Below are positions 1 through 10,936 of a DNA stretch of 64,000 bases, in pieces. Location of the stretch: contig NZ_KB933411.1 in NCBI RefSeq assembly GCF_000392615.1, forward strand, positions 1 to 64,000. The letters run 5' to 3'. How positions within the stretch are numbered: the first letter of the stretch is position 1; each line of letters opens with the position of its first letter. The translations under genes and the position numbers were made by a program. Source of the stretch: Lysinibacillus sphaericus OT4b.31 (GTDB lineage Bacteria; Bacillota; Bacilli; Bacillales_A; Planococcaceae). Below the pieces are notes generated by a model. It ran no database searches. It was not told where the DNA came from and was given only the letters and a program-made list of their open reading frames with translations.

Positions 1-209
1 ACTCTTTTGATTTCAGTTGCAGCAGGACTAAGCGTAATATCCGACTCCACAACTATTTGAAGTGTTGGTTCTGAAAGTACAACCGGTATTTTAATAATTG
101 GAGTGGAAAGCGGTGTAGCGACTACTGGAGTATTCGCACTGGATAATGGTGTTTGTTCAGTTGATGATACAGGACAAGGTTGGTTCTGATTACCTAATTG
201 ATCACTCAA
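1..209 (-). CDS. SPOCS/DUF3794-like spore-surface protein, 5' part
   Basis: The reading frame runs off the left edge, so only about 69 N-terminal residues are visible. A TTG start is inferred because it lies 7 nt after a GAGGG ribosome-binding site, and an ATG further upstream in another frame hits a stop. The residues beginning around position 40, IPVVLSEPTLQIVVES followed by an EIKR motif, match the way SPOCS (DUF3794) domains begin in Bacillales spore-coat and exosporium proteins. The first 35 residues are a Ser/Thr/Pro/Gln-rich low-complexity leader. A role on the spore surface is inferred from family resemblance only. Confidence 0.6.
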   Translation of the reverse strand, partial: MSDQLGNQNQPCPVSSTEQTPLSSANTPVVATPLSTPIIKIPVVLSEPTLQIVVESDITLSPAATEIKR

Positions 210-229
210 AAAAATTCCCTCTTTTCATT

Positions 230-418
230 TTAAAGTATTAGAGAGCTCTCTATATGGCTAGAATATGCAGCAATCAAATCTATACATGGACGTTCTACTA
301 GTTCTTTTATCCATTTTAATAAAAGGGATTTTTTGAGCTGAGAGATAGGTTTTTCATTATCCTCTAGTCCCTTAGCTATCATAACTGGCTCGAATTTGCT
401 GTACTGGTAGTAATACAA
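230..418 (-). CDS. Small hypothetical protein (doubtful)
   Basis: A 62-codon frame with a TTG start just upstream of the SPOCS-like gene. No ribosome-binding site is visible, and the frame stays open upstream of the TTG without a better start, so this may be the tail of a broken gene. Composition is protein-like (mixed charged and hydrophobic, with a helix-forming stretch around residues 25-45). I do not recognise the family. Confidence 0.25.
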   Translation of the reverse strand: MYYYQYSKFEPVMIAKGLEDNEKPISQLKKSLLLKWIKELVERPCIDLIAAYSSHIESSLIL

Positions 419-491
419 TAAGTCACTAAAAAATAAAGATACTATTCTTCAAAAAAAATCTGTTAAAAAGAATGGATTAATCCCAACTTCT

Positions 492-788
492 CTAAATAGT
501 TATTTCATCGAATGGTTTACCTTCTATATATCGCCCGTACAATATTTTGTGTTCAATTAGAGCAAACCTCCCTACCATCCGTTTGATGTCAATCAAATCA
601 TTCATTTTTTGAGCAAGTTCATACTCTAATGTAAAAATACGTTCTTCAAGTATTGCGCTATCAGATTCAGTAGCAAGTTTTACACCCATTAAATCTCCAT
701 CTGTCCAACGTCCTGACTCTCGTTTAGAAGGAGTAATGACCGTTTCTAACCTCATGATTTCGTTTTCGATATTTCGATAATCCTTCAA
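492..788 (-). pseudogene. Truncated phage-type transcription activator (RinA/DUF1492-like)
   Basis: A 98-codon frame that resembles small phage late-transcription regulators of the ArpU/RinA/DUF1492 type. It has an N-terminal coiled coil (roughly residues 1-30 and 45-75) and a C-terminal segment KILYGRYIEGKPFDEI, the usual entry into the sigma-like helix-turn-helix. The frame stops right after that point, and the codons beyond it are interrupted by further stops, so the recognition helix is missing. I read it as a remnant that probably cannot bind DNA. Family assignment is from motif memory only. Confidence 0.4.
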
Positions 789-851
789 CTATTCCGTACA
801 TAATGTAGCACCTACCATTTTGTTCTTTATTGATTTAACCAATTTTGATAT

Positions 852-1112
852 TTTTATTTTCACTGTGGACAACAGGAAACAAAACCCATCAACCGTTGTA
901 AAGGTTGTGTTTGTAATCAATTAAGACGTTTGCAAACTCAGACTGAAGTTGATCTCTTCTTACGCGGAGGTCAGATTATAGAAGATGTTGTTTTTATAAA
1001 CTTCGACCCAAAAGATTGTTGTGCATTCTTTAATGATCCAACTACAGAACCAGGCTCAACTATCATTGTAGACTGTCAAGATATTCAAGCTATTCGAATA
1101 GAAGCAGACTAA
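852..1112 (+). pseudogene. Cysteine-rich spore-coat-like protein lacking its start
   Basis: The frame encodes a compact protein with an N-terminal CKGCVC motif and the core FINFDPKDCCAFF, ending in IIVDCQDIQAIRIEAD. This resembles small cysteine-rich spore outer-layer proteins of Bacillaceae. From TTG at 930 it would be 60 residues, but the CKGCVC block lies upstream of that codon in the same open frame. No ATG, GTG or TTG with a ribosome-binding site precedes it before the in-frame stop at 846-848. I infer loss of the 5' end. A non-canonical start cannot be excluded. Confidence 0.5.
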
Positions 1113-1228
1113 TATATAGGGGACTCTTCATTTAAATAAAGGGCTCCTTTACAATATCAGTTGTCACATCATATTTTAATAATATAGTATTACTAATTTA
1201 GCCTTACACACACTTGTTTTGACATTGA

Positions 1229-1259
1229 GGGTCACTTTCGTCCGAGTGACCCGTTTTTT
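1229..1259 (+). terminator. Hairpin terminator
   Basis: GGGTCAC (1229-1235) pairs with GTGACCC (1246-1252) and is followed by a run of six T at 1254-1259. This is a plausible factor-independent terminator about 115 bp after the coat-like remnant that ends at 1112. Confidence 0.5.
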
Positions 1260-1575
1260 ATGGTCATCAAAATACGTAACATGGTTAGTCGCTCCCGGCC
1301 TGGTGACCCTTTTATTAATTCTTTCCTCATATTTTCAGTTACCTGATATAGCTCTCGCCGTATTAGGTGTTTCTATTACGGTATTATGTCTTGGTATATA
1401 GCTCTACCTTTGTTTACAGATTTTCTTTTGATACATTTTCTACTAAACAATCCACACATTTCTTTAATTTATAGAAACATAATTAATAAGTCTAGAGAAT
1501 GTAACAGAGTACTGCATACTATAAAAATATAATCTGCAGATTATTAATCTTTTGTTTTGAGGAGGTGAATATTAC

Positions 1576-1917
1576 ATGCCTTTAACTACTGGTCCAATTG
1601 AAAATACAGGAAATCTACCAGCTAATGCCTCTAGCGTTCGTATCAAAGTTCTCAATCTCACTGGCGGTGTACTTTCCGGAGTAGTCCGAGTTTTTAGACT
1701 TAACGGTACAAGACAATTACTATCAACAACTGCTTTTTCCGCAAATGCTAATGCTTCTACTTTTGTAACTGCAAGTGTAGGAGGTGCGTTTCAATATGAA
1801 GTTGAAATTGCTCCAAACCAAACTGGCGGATTATATAGCGTTTACGGGCGAACAGCATCAGGTGTTATCATTGATGCCCAACGGTTGGTGAACTCAGAAT
1901 TAACACAGATTCTTTAG
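1576..1917 (+). CDS. Small exosporium/spore-surface-like protein
   Basis: A 113-residue protein rich in Thr, Ser, Asn and Val with a predicted all-beta pattern, without signal peptide or cysteines. The ATG is preceded by a strong GAGGAGGTGA ribosome-binding site. The motif SSVRIKVLNLTGG and the C-terminal SGVIIDAQRLV are of a type I associate with small Bacillus/Lysinibacillus spore-surface proteins of unknown function; this is recollection, not a search. It sits next to two other spore-surface-like genes and has its own terminator, so it is probably monocistronic. Confidence 0.55.
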   Translation: MPLTTGPIENTGNLPANASSVRIKVLNLTGGVLSGVVRVFRLNGTRQLLSTTAFSANANASTFVTASVGGAFQYEVEIAPNQTGGLYSVYGRTASGVIIDAQRLVNSELTQIL

Positions 1918-1949
1918 TTTTAAAAACAGATTTTAACGGTTAAAATCGT

Positions 1950-1979
1950 AAAAGCCTTATACTCAGTTATAAGGCTTTT
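1950..1979 (+). terminator. Terminator of the exosporium-like gene
   Basis: AAAAGCCTTATA pairs perfectly with TATAAGGCTTTT around a six-base loop, 33 bp after the stop at 1917. The A and T tails make it potentially bidirectional. Confidence 0.8.
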
Positions 1980-1984
1980 CATAT

Positions 1985-2427
1985 TCAGTCATTTACCTCC
2001 AACTTGTCCCCCCTACTGGACGATGTCTCTCTATTACACATTCCTAACAGCAATTCTTCATCTTGTGCATAATCAATGCTTAAGTTTTTTAATGTTTTCT
2101 CAGCTTCTTTGGTACAGCCGTAATATAGATCGTTTCCTGAAAACCGTTTATCCTTTGCGATTGTCTGATTACAACCCTCGTGCAAATAAAATGTTATATG
2201 AAACTATGAAGGTTTTGGAGTTGCACGACGAGCGAATATCCACACATGTTTTTTCTAAAATGCCCTATTGCGGAAAATGCGGTATGCTACTCACTTCTGG
2301 ATTAGATCCTGCAAAAAAAGACGGTTATCGCCATTCTCGTTACACTTGCTCAACAAACTCACAGAGAACACGAATAACTGCAATAACTTTGTGAGTGATA
2401 TTACAATAATTCCTTATGTTTTAAACT
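1985..2427. other. Probably decayed gene(s), no confident CDS
   Basis: Two overlapping frames exist here: 2023-2394 on the plus strand, with a CGKCG-type zinc-ribbon-like motif, and 1985-2185 on the minus strand. Neither has a convincing ribosome-binding site or a family I recognise. I treat the stretch as remnant sequence between the exosporium-like gene and the winged-helix fragment. Confidence 0.3.
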
Positions 2428-2607
2428 ATGTATCGAATCTTATCAGACTCCAAGAGCTCTGCAAATCGAGCTGAGATTGAGAATTTAACCAACATGAAAA
2501 GAAGTAGTACACTATCCCTCTTACATGAGTTGATGGAAAAAAACATGATTGTGAAACGTGGCAATTCTGTTGCTATAAGATATTATTCAAGTGAAAAAAC
2601 CACTTAA
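2428..2607 (+). pseudogene. Winged helix-turn-helix fragment
   Basis: ATG to TAA gives 59 residues that read like the last domain of a larger regulator or AlbA/RecG-like protein: a helix-turn-helix (ANRAEIENLTNMKRSSTLS), a second helix (LLHELMEKNMIV) and a wing (KRGNSVAIRYY). No ribosome-binding site precedes the ATG, and no upstream part of such a protein is readable. It is most likely a surviving C-terminal piece, though a free-standing small regulator is possible. It is followed directly by a strong terminator. Confidence 0.4.
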
Positions 2608-2632
2608 AAACGTTCATTTTAAGTGGTTTTTG
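2595..2632 (+). terminator. Terminator after the winged-helix fragment
   Basis: AAACCACTTAAAA pairs with TTTTAAGTGGTTT around a short loop and overlaps the stop codon at 2605-2607. The 3' side ends in a T run. Confidence 0.8.
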
Positions 2633-2741
2633 TCCAAGTCTTCAAGCCTTGTCGCTATTGAGTTTGTATCCAATCATCATGTCATGTATTCATGCACAGC
2701 CAAGTGTGTGAAAAGCCACTTTCGACAAGGCTAAACATCTC

Positions 2742-3479
2742 TCATTCAAATTCATAAGATATCGCAGACAGTGCATAAAGTGGCGCTGTTTCTGCTCGTA
2801 AAATCCTTGGCCCAAGAGACATTGTTTGAGCGCCTGCTTCGAGCAGTGCATTTGCTTCTTTACGTGCAATGCCACCCTCTGGACCGAAGATAATAAGGAT
2901 TGATTTCGACTTCTTATCATAAACGTTTTTCAGCTTCTCGGCAAACCTTGTGCGCTTTTCAACCTTTGCATCCTCTTCATCTGCAATAAAAATAGCGTCA
3001 AATTTGCCTAATTGCGCAACTAGTTGCTTAAAACTTATTGGCTCGAAAATGACAGGTATATGTGTTCGATGGGACTGCTCTGCAGCCTCTTTTGCAATTT
3101 TTTGCAGACGCTCCTGCTTTTTCGCTCCCTTTTTGGTGTCCCATTTTACAACGGAACGCTCGGCTTCAAAAGGTAGTAGTGCATACATGCCAAGCTCTGT
3201 TGCTTTTTGTGTAATAAGTTCTAGCTTATCTCCCTTCGGTAGGCCGCACGCCACTGTTACATGGACAGGCAACTCTGGTGAAGAGATTGTACGGCCGGTT
3301 GATTGAACAAGCACTTCATCATCTTCGAATGCAGAAATTGTACAAATATACGCTTTCTTTTCAGCAACAACGGCGATTTCCTCGCCTTCCTTCATACGCA
3401 TCACGCGTGCAATATGGCGTGCATCTTCTCCAGTAATGCGCGCATCTTCAATACTAGTGTCAATGAAATAACGTTGCAT
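2742..3479 (-). CDS. rsmE: 16S rRNA m3U1498 methyltransferase RsmE
   Basis: RsmE transfers a methyl group from SAM to N3 of U1498 of 16S rRNA. The 245-residue product has the family's small N-terminal PUA-like domain (about 1-70) and a C-terminal SPOUT knot with GPEGGIARKEA near residue 196 and LGPRILRAETAPLYALS at the end. I chose the ATG of MQRYFID because GGAGGG lies just upstream; a longer in-frame version starts inside the intergenic hairpin and is unlikely. It is the last gene of the heat-shock operon, as is common in Bacillales. The third to last residues form the normal C-terminus, so it looks intact. Confidence 0.93.
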   Translation of the reverse strand: MQRYFIDTSIEDARITGEDARHIARVMRMKEGEEIAVVAEKKAYICTISAFEDDEVLVQSTGRTISSPELPVHVTVACGLPKGDKLELITQKATELGMYALLPFEAERSVVKWDTKKGAKKQERLQKIAKEAAEQSHRTHIPVIFEPISFKQLVAQLGKFDAIFIADEEDAKVEKRTRFAEKLKNVYDKKSKSILIIFGPEGGIARKEANALLEAGAQTMSLGPRILRAETAPLYALSAISYEFE

Positions 3480-3500
3480 ATTACGCCCTCCTTCACATGA

Positions 3501-3543
3501 AGAAAACGCCAAAGCGCAAGCACTCGGCTCACGATTTGGCGCT
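3501..3543 (-). terminator. Hairpin between prmA and rsmE
   Basis: On the minus strand GCGCCAAA pairs with TTTGGCG and is followed by TTTTC, in the 76 bp between the prmA stop and the rsmE start. It could be a weak terminator or attenuator reducing rsmE expression relative to prmA. Confidence 0.45.
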
Positions 3544-3555
3544 TCCTCAGTCAAT

Positions 3556-4497
3556 TTATTGTGGACGACGGGCGATAATGGCTACCCAATCTTCCATTAG
3601 TAATACTTCTTCAATCACAAAGCCAGAGGCTTCGAGTGCCGCTTTCACATCATCACGTTTTGCACCAATGATGCCTGAAGTAACATATAATCCACCCGGT
3701 TTGACTATTGTGAATGCATCGTCTGTAAAGGACATAATAATTTCCGCTAAAATATTAGCCACGACGACATCTGCGGGTTCTTTCACCGTATCAAGTAAGT
3801 TACCATGGAAGACAGTCACTTTATCGTCTACCTTGTTTAAAGCGACATTTTCTTTTGCTGACCGTACAGCTACCTCGTCTAAATCAAGCGCATGAACGCT
3901 TTTAGCACCAAGCATTGCTGCACCAATTGACAGGACGCCAGAACCTGTACCGATATCGACAACCTTATCACCCTCTTTTACGACCTTTTCAAGTCCTTGT
4001 AAACACATGACTGTCGTTGGGTGTGTGCCTGTACCAAATGCCATACCAGGGTCTAATTCAATGATTAGTTCATCCGTTGAAACAGGTGTATAGTCTTCCC
4101 ATGTTGGTACAATTGTAAAGCGTTCAGAAATTTTCACAGGGTGATAATATTGTTTCCACGCAGTCGCCCAATCTTCCTCGTTCACTTCGACAATGGATAC
4201 AACATTTTGACCAATATCGATATTGAAATTTGTTAAATTTGTAATAGCCGCTTTAATTTCTTCGACTGTTTCATTTAAAAAACTAGACTCTGATAAGTAA
4301 GCTTTAATGATGACACCATCTTTTGGAAAATCATCCTCGTTTAGCGCATAAATTTCACCAAACTGATCTTCGCGTGGCTTCGCATATTCAGCAGAATCCT
4401 CAATTACAACACCACTAGCCCCTGCTTCATGCAAAATATTTGAAATTGCTTCCACTGCATCATTTTTCGTATGAATGGATAATTCTGACCACTTCAC
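3556..4497 (-). CDS. prmA: Ribosomal protein L11 methyltransferase PrmA
   Basis: PrmA methylates lysines and the N-terminus of ribosomal protein L11 using SAM. The 313-residue protein has the family's N-terminal substrate-recognition domain and a class I Rossmann methyltransferase domain. The SAM motif [16 protein letters not shown] is near residue 180, a [12 protein letters not shown] segment just before it, and [11 protein letters not shown] (an NPPF-like motif position) near 242. It starts 21 bp after dnaJ, which implies cotranscription. Length and motifs are normal. Confidence 0.95.
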   Translation of the reverse strand: MKWSELSIHTKNDAVEAISNILHEAGASGVVIEDSAEYAKPREDQFGEIYALNEDDFPKDGVIIKAYLSESSFLNETVEEIKAAITNLTNFNIDIGQNVVSIVEVNEEDWATAWKQYYHPVKISERFTIVPTWEDYTPVSTDELIIELDPGMAFGTGTHPTTVMCLQGLEKVVKEGDKVVDIGTGSGVLSIGAAMLGAKSVHALDLDEVAVRSAKENVALNKVDDKVTVFHGNLLDTVKEPADVVVANILAEIIMSFTDDAFTIVKPGGLYVTSGIIGAKRDDVKAALEASGFVIEEVLLMEDWVAIIARRPQ

Positions 4498-4518
4498 GTA
4501 GCTCTTCAGCTCCTCTAA

Positions 4519-5631
4519 TTATTCACCTTGGAATTTTTTCTTGATTTTATCAAACAGCGAGCTTCCTTGTTCTTCTGGAATGTCACCACTAATTTCAGCA
4601 AATTCACGTAGTAATTGCTTTTGTTTTTCCGTTAATTTTTCTGGCGTTACAACTTTGACTGTAACGAATTGGTTTCCTGTACCATAGCCATGTACATTTT
4701 TCACGCCTTTGTCTTTTAGACGGAATTGTGCACCTGATTGTGTCCCTGCTGGAATACGTAATTTCACTTTACCGTGTACAGTTGGTACCTCAATTTCATC
4801 TCCAAGCGCTGCTTGTGGGAATGTTAATTTTAAATCGTAATAAATATCATCGCCATCACGTTCAAATTCATTGTGCCCTTGTACGCGGAACATAATGTAC
4901 AAGTCACCTGCTGGACCACCGTTGACACCCGGTTCACCTTGACCAGAAACACGAATTTGTTGCCCATCATCAACACCTGCGGGGATGGAAACTTTAATTT
5001 TTTTACGTTTTTGGACTTTACCTTCCCCACGACAAGTTGAACATTTTTCTTTAATGATTTTACCCGTACCATGACATGTCGAACAAGCACGACGATTCAT
5101 CATACGACCAAAAGGCGTGTCTACAGCTTGATTCACTTGACCTGCTCCATTACATGTTGAACATGTGTCAGGTGTTGTACCAGGTTTTGCTCCAGAGCCG
5201 TGACACGTATCGCAAGTTTCATCTTTTGGGATTTCAATTTCTGTTTCCTTACCAAAAATTGCTTCCTCAAATTTAATATTCATACGATATTGCAGGTCAT
5301 CGCCCTTGCGTGGTGCATTTGGATCTTGACGACGGCCACCACCGCCGAAGAATGAGCTGAAAATATCCTCGAAGCCGCCAAAGCCGCCGCCGCCTCCAAA
5401 ACCACCTGCATTTGGATCTTCGTGGCCAAATTGGTCATAGCGTGCTTTCTTTTGTTCATCACTTAGGACTTCATAAGCTTCAGCGATTTCTTTGAATTTT
5501 TCATCTGCACCTGGTTCTTTGTTAAGATCAGGATGGTATTGCTTTGATAGTTTACGGTATGCTTTTTTAATGTCATCTTTAGAAGCCGATTTTGTTAAAC
5601 CAAGCACCTCGTAATAATCGCGTTTCTCCAT
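4519..5631 (-). CDS. dnaJ: Molecular chaperone DnaJ (Hsp40)
   Basis: Co-chaperone that delivers unfolded proteins to DnaK and stimulates its ATPase. The 370-residue protein shows the full type I layout: a J domain (1-70) with the HPD motif in [10 protein letters not shown], a Gly/Phe-rich linker (about 72-105) with [13 protein letters not shown], a zinc-binding region with four CxxCxGxG repeats ([32 protein letters not shown]), and C-terminal substrate-binding and dimerisation domains. It is separated from dnaK by about 250 bp that contain a hairpin. Confidence 0.97.
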   Translation of the reverse strand: MEKRDYYEVLGLTKSASKDDIKKAYRKLSKQYHPDLNKEPGADEKFKEIAEAYEVLSDEQKKARYDQFGHEDPNAGGFGGGGGFGGFEDIFSSFFGGGGRRQDPNAPRKGDDLQYRMNIKFEEAIFGKETEIEIPKDETCDTCHGSGAKPGTTPDTCSTCNGAGQVNQAVDTPFGRMMNRRACSTCHGTGKIIKEKCSTCRGEGKVQKRKKIKVSIPAGVDDGQQIRVSGQGEPGVNGGPAGDLYIMFRVQGHNEFERDGDDIYYDLKLTFPQAALGDEIEVPTVHGKVKLRIPAGTQSGAQFRLKDKGVKNVHGYGTGNQFVTVKVVTPEKLTEKQKQLLREFAEISGDIPEEQGSSLFDKIKKKFQGE

Positions 5632-5825
5632 GATTCACACTCCGCTCTTTTTGCATAAAATCTATTGTAACATGCAGTTGAAAAAACTGCTTCTATTTTT
5701 TCATCATATGAAAAGCTTATTGGCGCCGCTCCGCACTCTTCAAATATATAAGTGACTGCAGCAACCGAAACGAGTGACTTGATTGCCTTGGCACTCATTT
5801 TAAATTTTTTCTTACCTTGTAAAGA

Positions 5826-5861
5826 GAAAAGCCAAAGCCGCAAGCGGTCTTTGGCTTTTTC
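5826..5861 (-). terminator. Hairpin between dnaK and dnaJ
   Basis: On the minus strand AAAAGCCAAAG pairs with CTTTGGCTTTT with an inner CCGC/GCGG stem, starting about 22 bp after the dnaK stop and followed by a T run on either strand. It probably ends a share of hrcA-grpE-dnaK transcripts, with read-through or a separate promoter supplying dnaJ-prmA-rsmE. Confidence 0.7.
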
Positions 5862-5882
5862 ACTTTACAGTATTACTTGAAA

Positions 5883-7745
<1,863 letters not shown>

Positions 7746-7800
7746 TTAAACGCATTGGTGCGTTTGTTAACTAAATTTAATTTATTAAATAGTGCTATGA

Positions 7801-8370
7801 CTATTCGTTAACAGATACCATTGTTGGGCGTAATACACGATCTTTCAAGATATAGCCTTTTTGCAGTTCACGTACGACAACACCCGTCTCTTTTTCACTA
7901 TCTTGTTCTTGCATAACTGCTTGGTGAATGTTCGGGTCAAACTGCTCACCCTCTGCTTTAATGACCTGTAAGCCTTCTTTTTCAGTTGCCTCGATCAGCG
8001 AACGGTACACCATGTCAATGCCTTTCACTATTGAAGCAGCCTCATCAGAAGTAGCTTCAATTTGTAGAGCACGCTCAAAATTATCTAATACCGGCAATAA
8101 ATCTGTTAATAAATTTTGTGCACGGTACTTTTCAGCTGCCTCACGTTCAACTTGCTGACGACGACGTATATTGTCGAAGTCTGCACGTAAGCGTAAATGA
8201 CGATTTTCTTCATCATCTAGCTTTGCTTGCAATTCTGCTAGCTTCGCTTCATATTGCTCTTCAATCGTTAGTTCTACCTGCTCTTCTACTACTGCTTGAG
8301 TTTCTGTTGATTCGTTTTCAATTTGTACATCTTCCTGTACAAGATCTTTGTTTTCAGTTTTTTCAGTCAC
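7801..8370 (-). CDS. grpE: Nucleotide exchange factor GrpE
   Basis: GrpE releases ADP from DnaK. The 189-residue protein has an acidic, Glu/Gln-rich N-terminal tail (about 1-45) and a long coiled coil (about 40-100, including [19 protein letters not shown]). The C-terminal beta domain carries the family signature EGVQVIK-like [20 protein letters not shown], ending in VLRPTMVSV. It begins 11 bp after hrcA and is followed by dnaK after 76 bp, which include a short hairpin AAACGCA/TGCGTTT around 7748-7765. Confidence 0.96.
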   Translation of the reverse strand: MTEKTENKDLVQEDVQIENESTETQAVVEEQVELTIEEQYEAKLAELQAKLDDEENRHLRLRADFDNIRRRQQVEREAAEKYRAQNLLTDLLPVLDNFERALQIEATSDEAASIVKGIDMVYRSLIEATEKEGLQVIKAEGEQFDPNIHQAVMQEQDSEKETGVVVRELQKGYILKDRVLRPTMVSVNE

Positions 8371-8381
8371 TTGAATCCTCC

Positions 8382-9413
8382 TTAATAATCACTACGATTC
8401 TTCGTAAAGGCCTGTGATAAATCCATGCGCATTACGTCTAGTAAAGCAACAACACGCTTATAATCCATACGCGTCGGACCTATAATAGCGATGGCGCCCT
8501 GCTGTTCTTCGCCAATTGAATAAGTGGTCGTAATGACACTACAGTTCTCCATCTCTAATTGCTTATTTTCTGAGCCTATACGTATATGAATACCTGATTC
8601 ATTTGGATGGAAGAGCGACTGCACTTGGCTAGTCGTTTCCATTAAGTCCAGAATCATCCGGACTTTATTTAAATCGTGGAATTCCGGTTGGTTGAACATA
8701 TTTGTTTTACCACCATAAAAAATTTTACTTTCTGAATTATGCATCGTCGCTGATACAAGAGAATGAATAAAATCATCTGCTGATTGTGTATGTTGCTGTA
8801 GTACAGCAAATACTTCAACTTCAAGTTTTTTATGGATTTTATCTAATGACACGCCAACTAAGCGCTCATTTAAGATGTTAACCATCTTCTCAAGTTCAGA
8901 GGCGGTTACATTAGGCGGTAAACTAAACATGCGGTTTTCAACATGCCCGTTATTCGTGACGATAATCGCTACTGCTGTATCACTAGAAAGTGGTACAATG
9001 GAAAAGCGTTTCACTCGGTGCCTTTGTACATCAGGTCCTAATAGGATCGACGTATACGATGTCAGCTCGGATAATATATTGGCAGACTTTCGGATAATAT
9101 GCTCGACTTCTACTAGACGCTCATTGAAAATTGATTCAATTTGTTGAATGTCCTTCGAGTTTATACCTTGAGGATTCAACAAATGATCTACATAAAATCT
9201 ATACCCCTTTTCCGAAGGCACTCGACCAGAAGAAGTGTGAGTTTTTTCTAAAAAACCTAATTCCTCTAAATCCGCCATTTCGTTTCGAATTGTGGCAGGA
9301 CTAAATGTAATCTCATGTTTTTTCGAGATTTGGCGAGAACCTACCGGCTGTGCAGACGTAATAAAGTCGTCTACGATGACTTGTAATATCTGTAATTGCC
9401 GATTTGTAAGCAT
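8382..9413 (-). CDS. hrcA: Heat-inducible transcription repressor HrcA
   Basis: HrcA binds CIRCE operators and represses the dnaK and groE operons; its activity depends on GroEL. The protein begins [17 protein letters not shown], a winged helix followed by [20 protein letters not shown] and [16 protein letters not shown], and has the usual GAF-like middle and C-terminal region, 343 residues in all. I chose the ATG at 9413 because AGAGGTGA precedes it and it matches the usual N-terminus; a start 7 codons upstream lies inside the CIRCE element. It is first in the operon, so it controls its own synthesis. Confidence 0.95.
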   Translation of the reverse strand: MLTNRQLQILQVIVDDFITSAQPVGSRQISKKHEITFSPATIRNEMADLEELGFLEKTHTSSGRVPSEKGYRFYVDHLLNPQGINSKDIQQIESIFNERLVEVEHIIRKSANILSELTSYTSILLGPDVQRHRVKRFSIVPLSSDTAVAIIVTNNGHVENRMFSLPPNVTASELEKMVNILNERLVGVSLDKIHKKLEVEVFAVLQQHTQSADDFIHSLVSATMHNSESKIFYGGKTNMFNQPEFHDLNKVRMILDLMETTSQVQSLFHPNESGIHIRIGSENKQLEMENCSVITTTYSIGEEQQGAIAIIGPTRMDYKRVVALLDVMRMDLSQAFTKNRSDY

Positions 9414-9427
9414 GATTATCACCTCTG

Positions 9428-9454
9428 TTAGCACTCGACTAAGAGGAGTGCTAA
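9428..9454 (-). promoter_or_regulatory. CIRCE operator of the dnaK operon
   Basis: TTAGCACTC, a 9-bp spacer and GAGTGCTAA form a perfect match to the CIRCE consensus, 14 bp upstream of the hrcA start. HrcA binding here represses hrcA-grpE-dnaK-dnaJ. When the DNA is transcribed it also places an inverted repeat in the mRNA leader next to the ribosome-binding site. Confidence 0.97.
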
Positions 9455-9493
9455 TACTATTATTAAGTTAACAAATCCCACATTTTCTGTCAA
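9455..9493 (-). promoter_or_regulatory. Probable SigA promoter of the hrcA operon
   Basis: A consensus -35 TTGACA (complement of 9488-9493) lies between the hemW stop and CIRCE. The -10 is less clear: TAACTT at 17-bp spacing is weak, and AT-rich TAATAAT lies further down. The position directly upstream of CIRCE fits HrcA-controlled promoters. Confidence 0.5.
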
Positions 9494-9502
9494 TGAAATC
9501 GC

Positions 9503-10648
9503 TCAATCTTCTAGTAAAAATTGTTGAAAAACTTCATTTCCAACAAAACGACCTTTACGCGTAAGACGAATTCCGACATTATCATGTTCCACTAGACCAT
9601 CTACAACTAATTTGTCAATGATATTTCCATACTGTATTTGCATAGATTCTTTAAATTTCTCTTCATATATACTGTGAGAAATACCCTCTGTTTTTCGTAA
9701 CCCTAAAAACATTTGTTCTTCACGTTTTTCAGCCTTCGTTACTGCATGCTCGTGTACAATTGGTAATTCTTCAGCATCTACCGCTTCTATATATTTTTTC
9801 AACGGTCCGTGATTTGAATAACGATTTCCACCTAAATATCCATGCGCCCCAGCACCGAAACCAGCATATTCATCGTTTTCCCAATAAATTTTATTATGTG
9901 TAGACGCAAATCCAGGTTTCGCAAAATTACTAATTTCATATTGCTGAAGGCCATGTGCGTCCATCTCTTGCATCAGCACGTCGTACATATCCGCTTCTAA
10001 ATCTTCTGTCGGTAAGCTCAACTTACCTTTTGCATACTGGTTATAAAAAATTGTTTTGGGTTCCACTATCAGTGAATATGCTGAAAAATGAGGTAAGTCA
10101 AGCGCAAATGCTTTTTCTAATGAGTCCGTCCATTGCGCCATCGTTTGGCCAGGCAAACCATACATTAAATCGATGCTAATGTTTTGAAAGCCAACCTCTT
10201 TAGCTAATGCAATCGTTTCATATACGTGTAAATTACTATGTGTACGGCCAATTTTCTTGAGCAAGCCTTGATCAAATGATTGCACACCCATACTCAATCG
10301 ATTAACACCGCCATCAAACAGTGCTCGCATTTTTGCCTCAGACAGTTCATCGGGATTGGCCTCTGATGTAAATTCTGTCACACTGTGCATCGGAATATAC
10401 GTGCGAATGAGTTCGAGTAATCTCTCCAACTGTTCGGGTGACAATGCAGTAGGTGTTCCACCGCCAAGAAATATTGTTTCAATTTGTTTGAAGCTATTAG
10501 GATGCTTTGCACTCGCTAGTGCCATCTCCTTACCAAGTGCTTCTATATATTCATCTACCGGTTGATTTTTAAAGTAAAATTTATTGAAATCGCAATAATT
10601 GCAGATTTGATGACAGAAAGGAATATGAATGTAAACACCCCGTGCCAT
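9503..10648 (-). CDS. hemW: Radical SAM heme chaperone HemW
   Basis: HemW (formerly annotated as oxygen-independent coproporphyrinogen III oxidase-like) is a radical-SAM protein thought to insert heme into respiratory enzymes. The 381-residue protein has the CxxxCxxC cluster motif in CHQICNYCDF (residues 12-19), GGGTPTALS, the SAM-binding ANPDEL and the HemN C-terminal domain starting near residue 290. It lacks the long N-terminal extension of true HemN. In many Bacillales lepA lies directly upstream; here a terminator and chrA do instead. Confidence 0.93.
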   Translation of the reverse strand: MARGVYIHIPFCHQICNYCDFNKFYFKNQPVDEYIEALGKEMALASAKHPNSFKQIETIFLGGGTPTALSPEQLERLLELIRTYIPMHSVTEFTSEANPDELSEAKMRALFDGGVNRLSMGVQSFDQGLLKKIGRTHSNLHVYETIALAKEVGFQNISIDLMYGLPGQTMAQWTDSLEKAFALDLPHFSAYSLIVEPKTIFYNQYAKGKLSLPTEDLEADMYDVLMQEMDAHGLQQYEISNFAKPGFASTHNKIYWENDEYAGFGAGAHGYLGGNRYSNHGPLKKYIEAVDAEELPIVHEHAVTKAEKREEQMFLGLRKTEGISHSIYEEKFKESMQIQYGNIIDKLVVDGLVEHDNVGIRLTRKGRFVGNEVFQQFLLED

Positions 10649-10802
10649 AGCTATCCCTTCTTTCTTGTTGAGTCTTTTTCCATTTCCTCATTATAAACAA
10701 TCGGTAGGAAGAACGCTATGAATCCATCTAGATAGAATAACGAGCAATACATCTCAAATTACAACATCTTCATTATATTTTAATATTGCTTGCTTTGTAC
10801 GC

Positions 10803-10846
10803 AAAAAAATCAAAGCCATTTGAAATGTAATGGCTTTGATTTTTTT
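10803..10846. terminator. Bidirectional terminator between chrA and hemW
   Basis: AAATCAAAGCCAT pairs with ATGGCTTTGATTT around a 10-base loop and has A and T runs on both sides. It lies 90 bp downstream of the chrA stop on the minus strand, so it most likely ends chrA transcription and insulates hemW. Confidence 0.8.
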
Positions 10847-10936
10847 AAAAAGATATCTAATGTAATCTCCCCCTACCCCCGTGGGTTTTCTTCATCCCCA
10901 CGGATTGGACTGACCGTTGATACGGGATAAAAATCC

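Noticed and set aside
1219..1401. 60-codon hydrophobic frame
   Set aside because: Its TTG start overlaps the terminator hairpin at 1229-1259 and no ribosome-binding site is present; kept as possible noise rather than a gene.
2645..2732. Long-range inverted repeat AGCCTTGTCG/CGACAAGGCT downstream of rsmE
   Set aside because: The arms are about 70 bp apart with no T run, so I could not support it as the operon terminator.
5595..5843. 82-codon minus-strand frame between dnaK and dnaJ
   Set aside because: It contains part of the intergenic hairpin and overlaps the dnaJ start; it has no ribosome-binding site.
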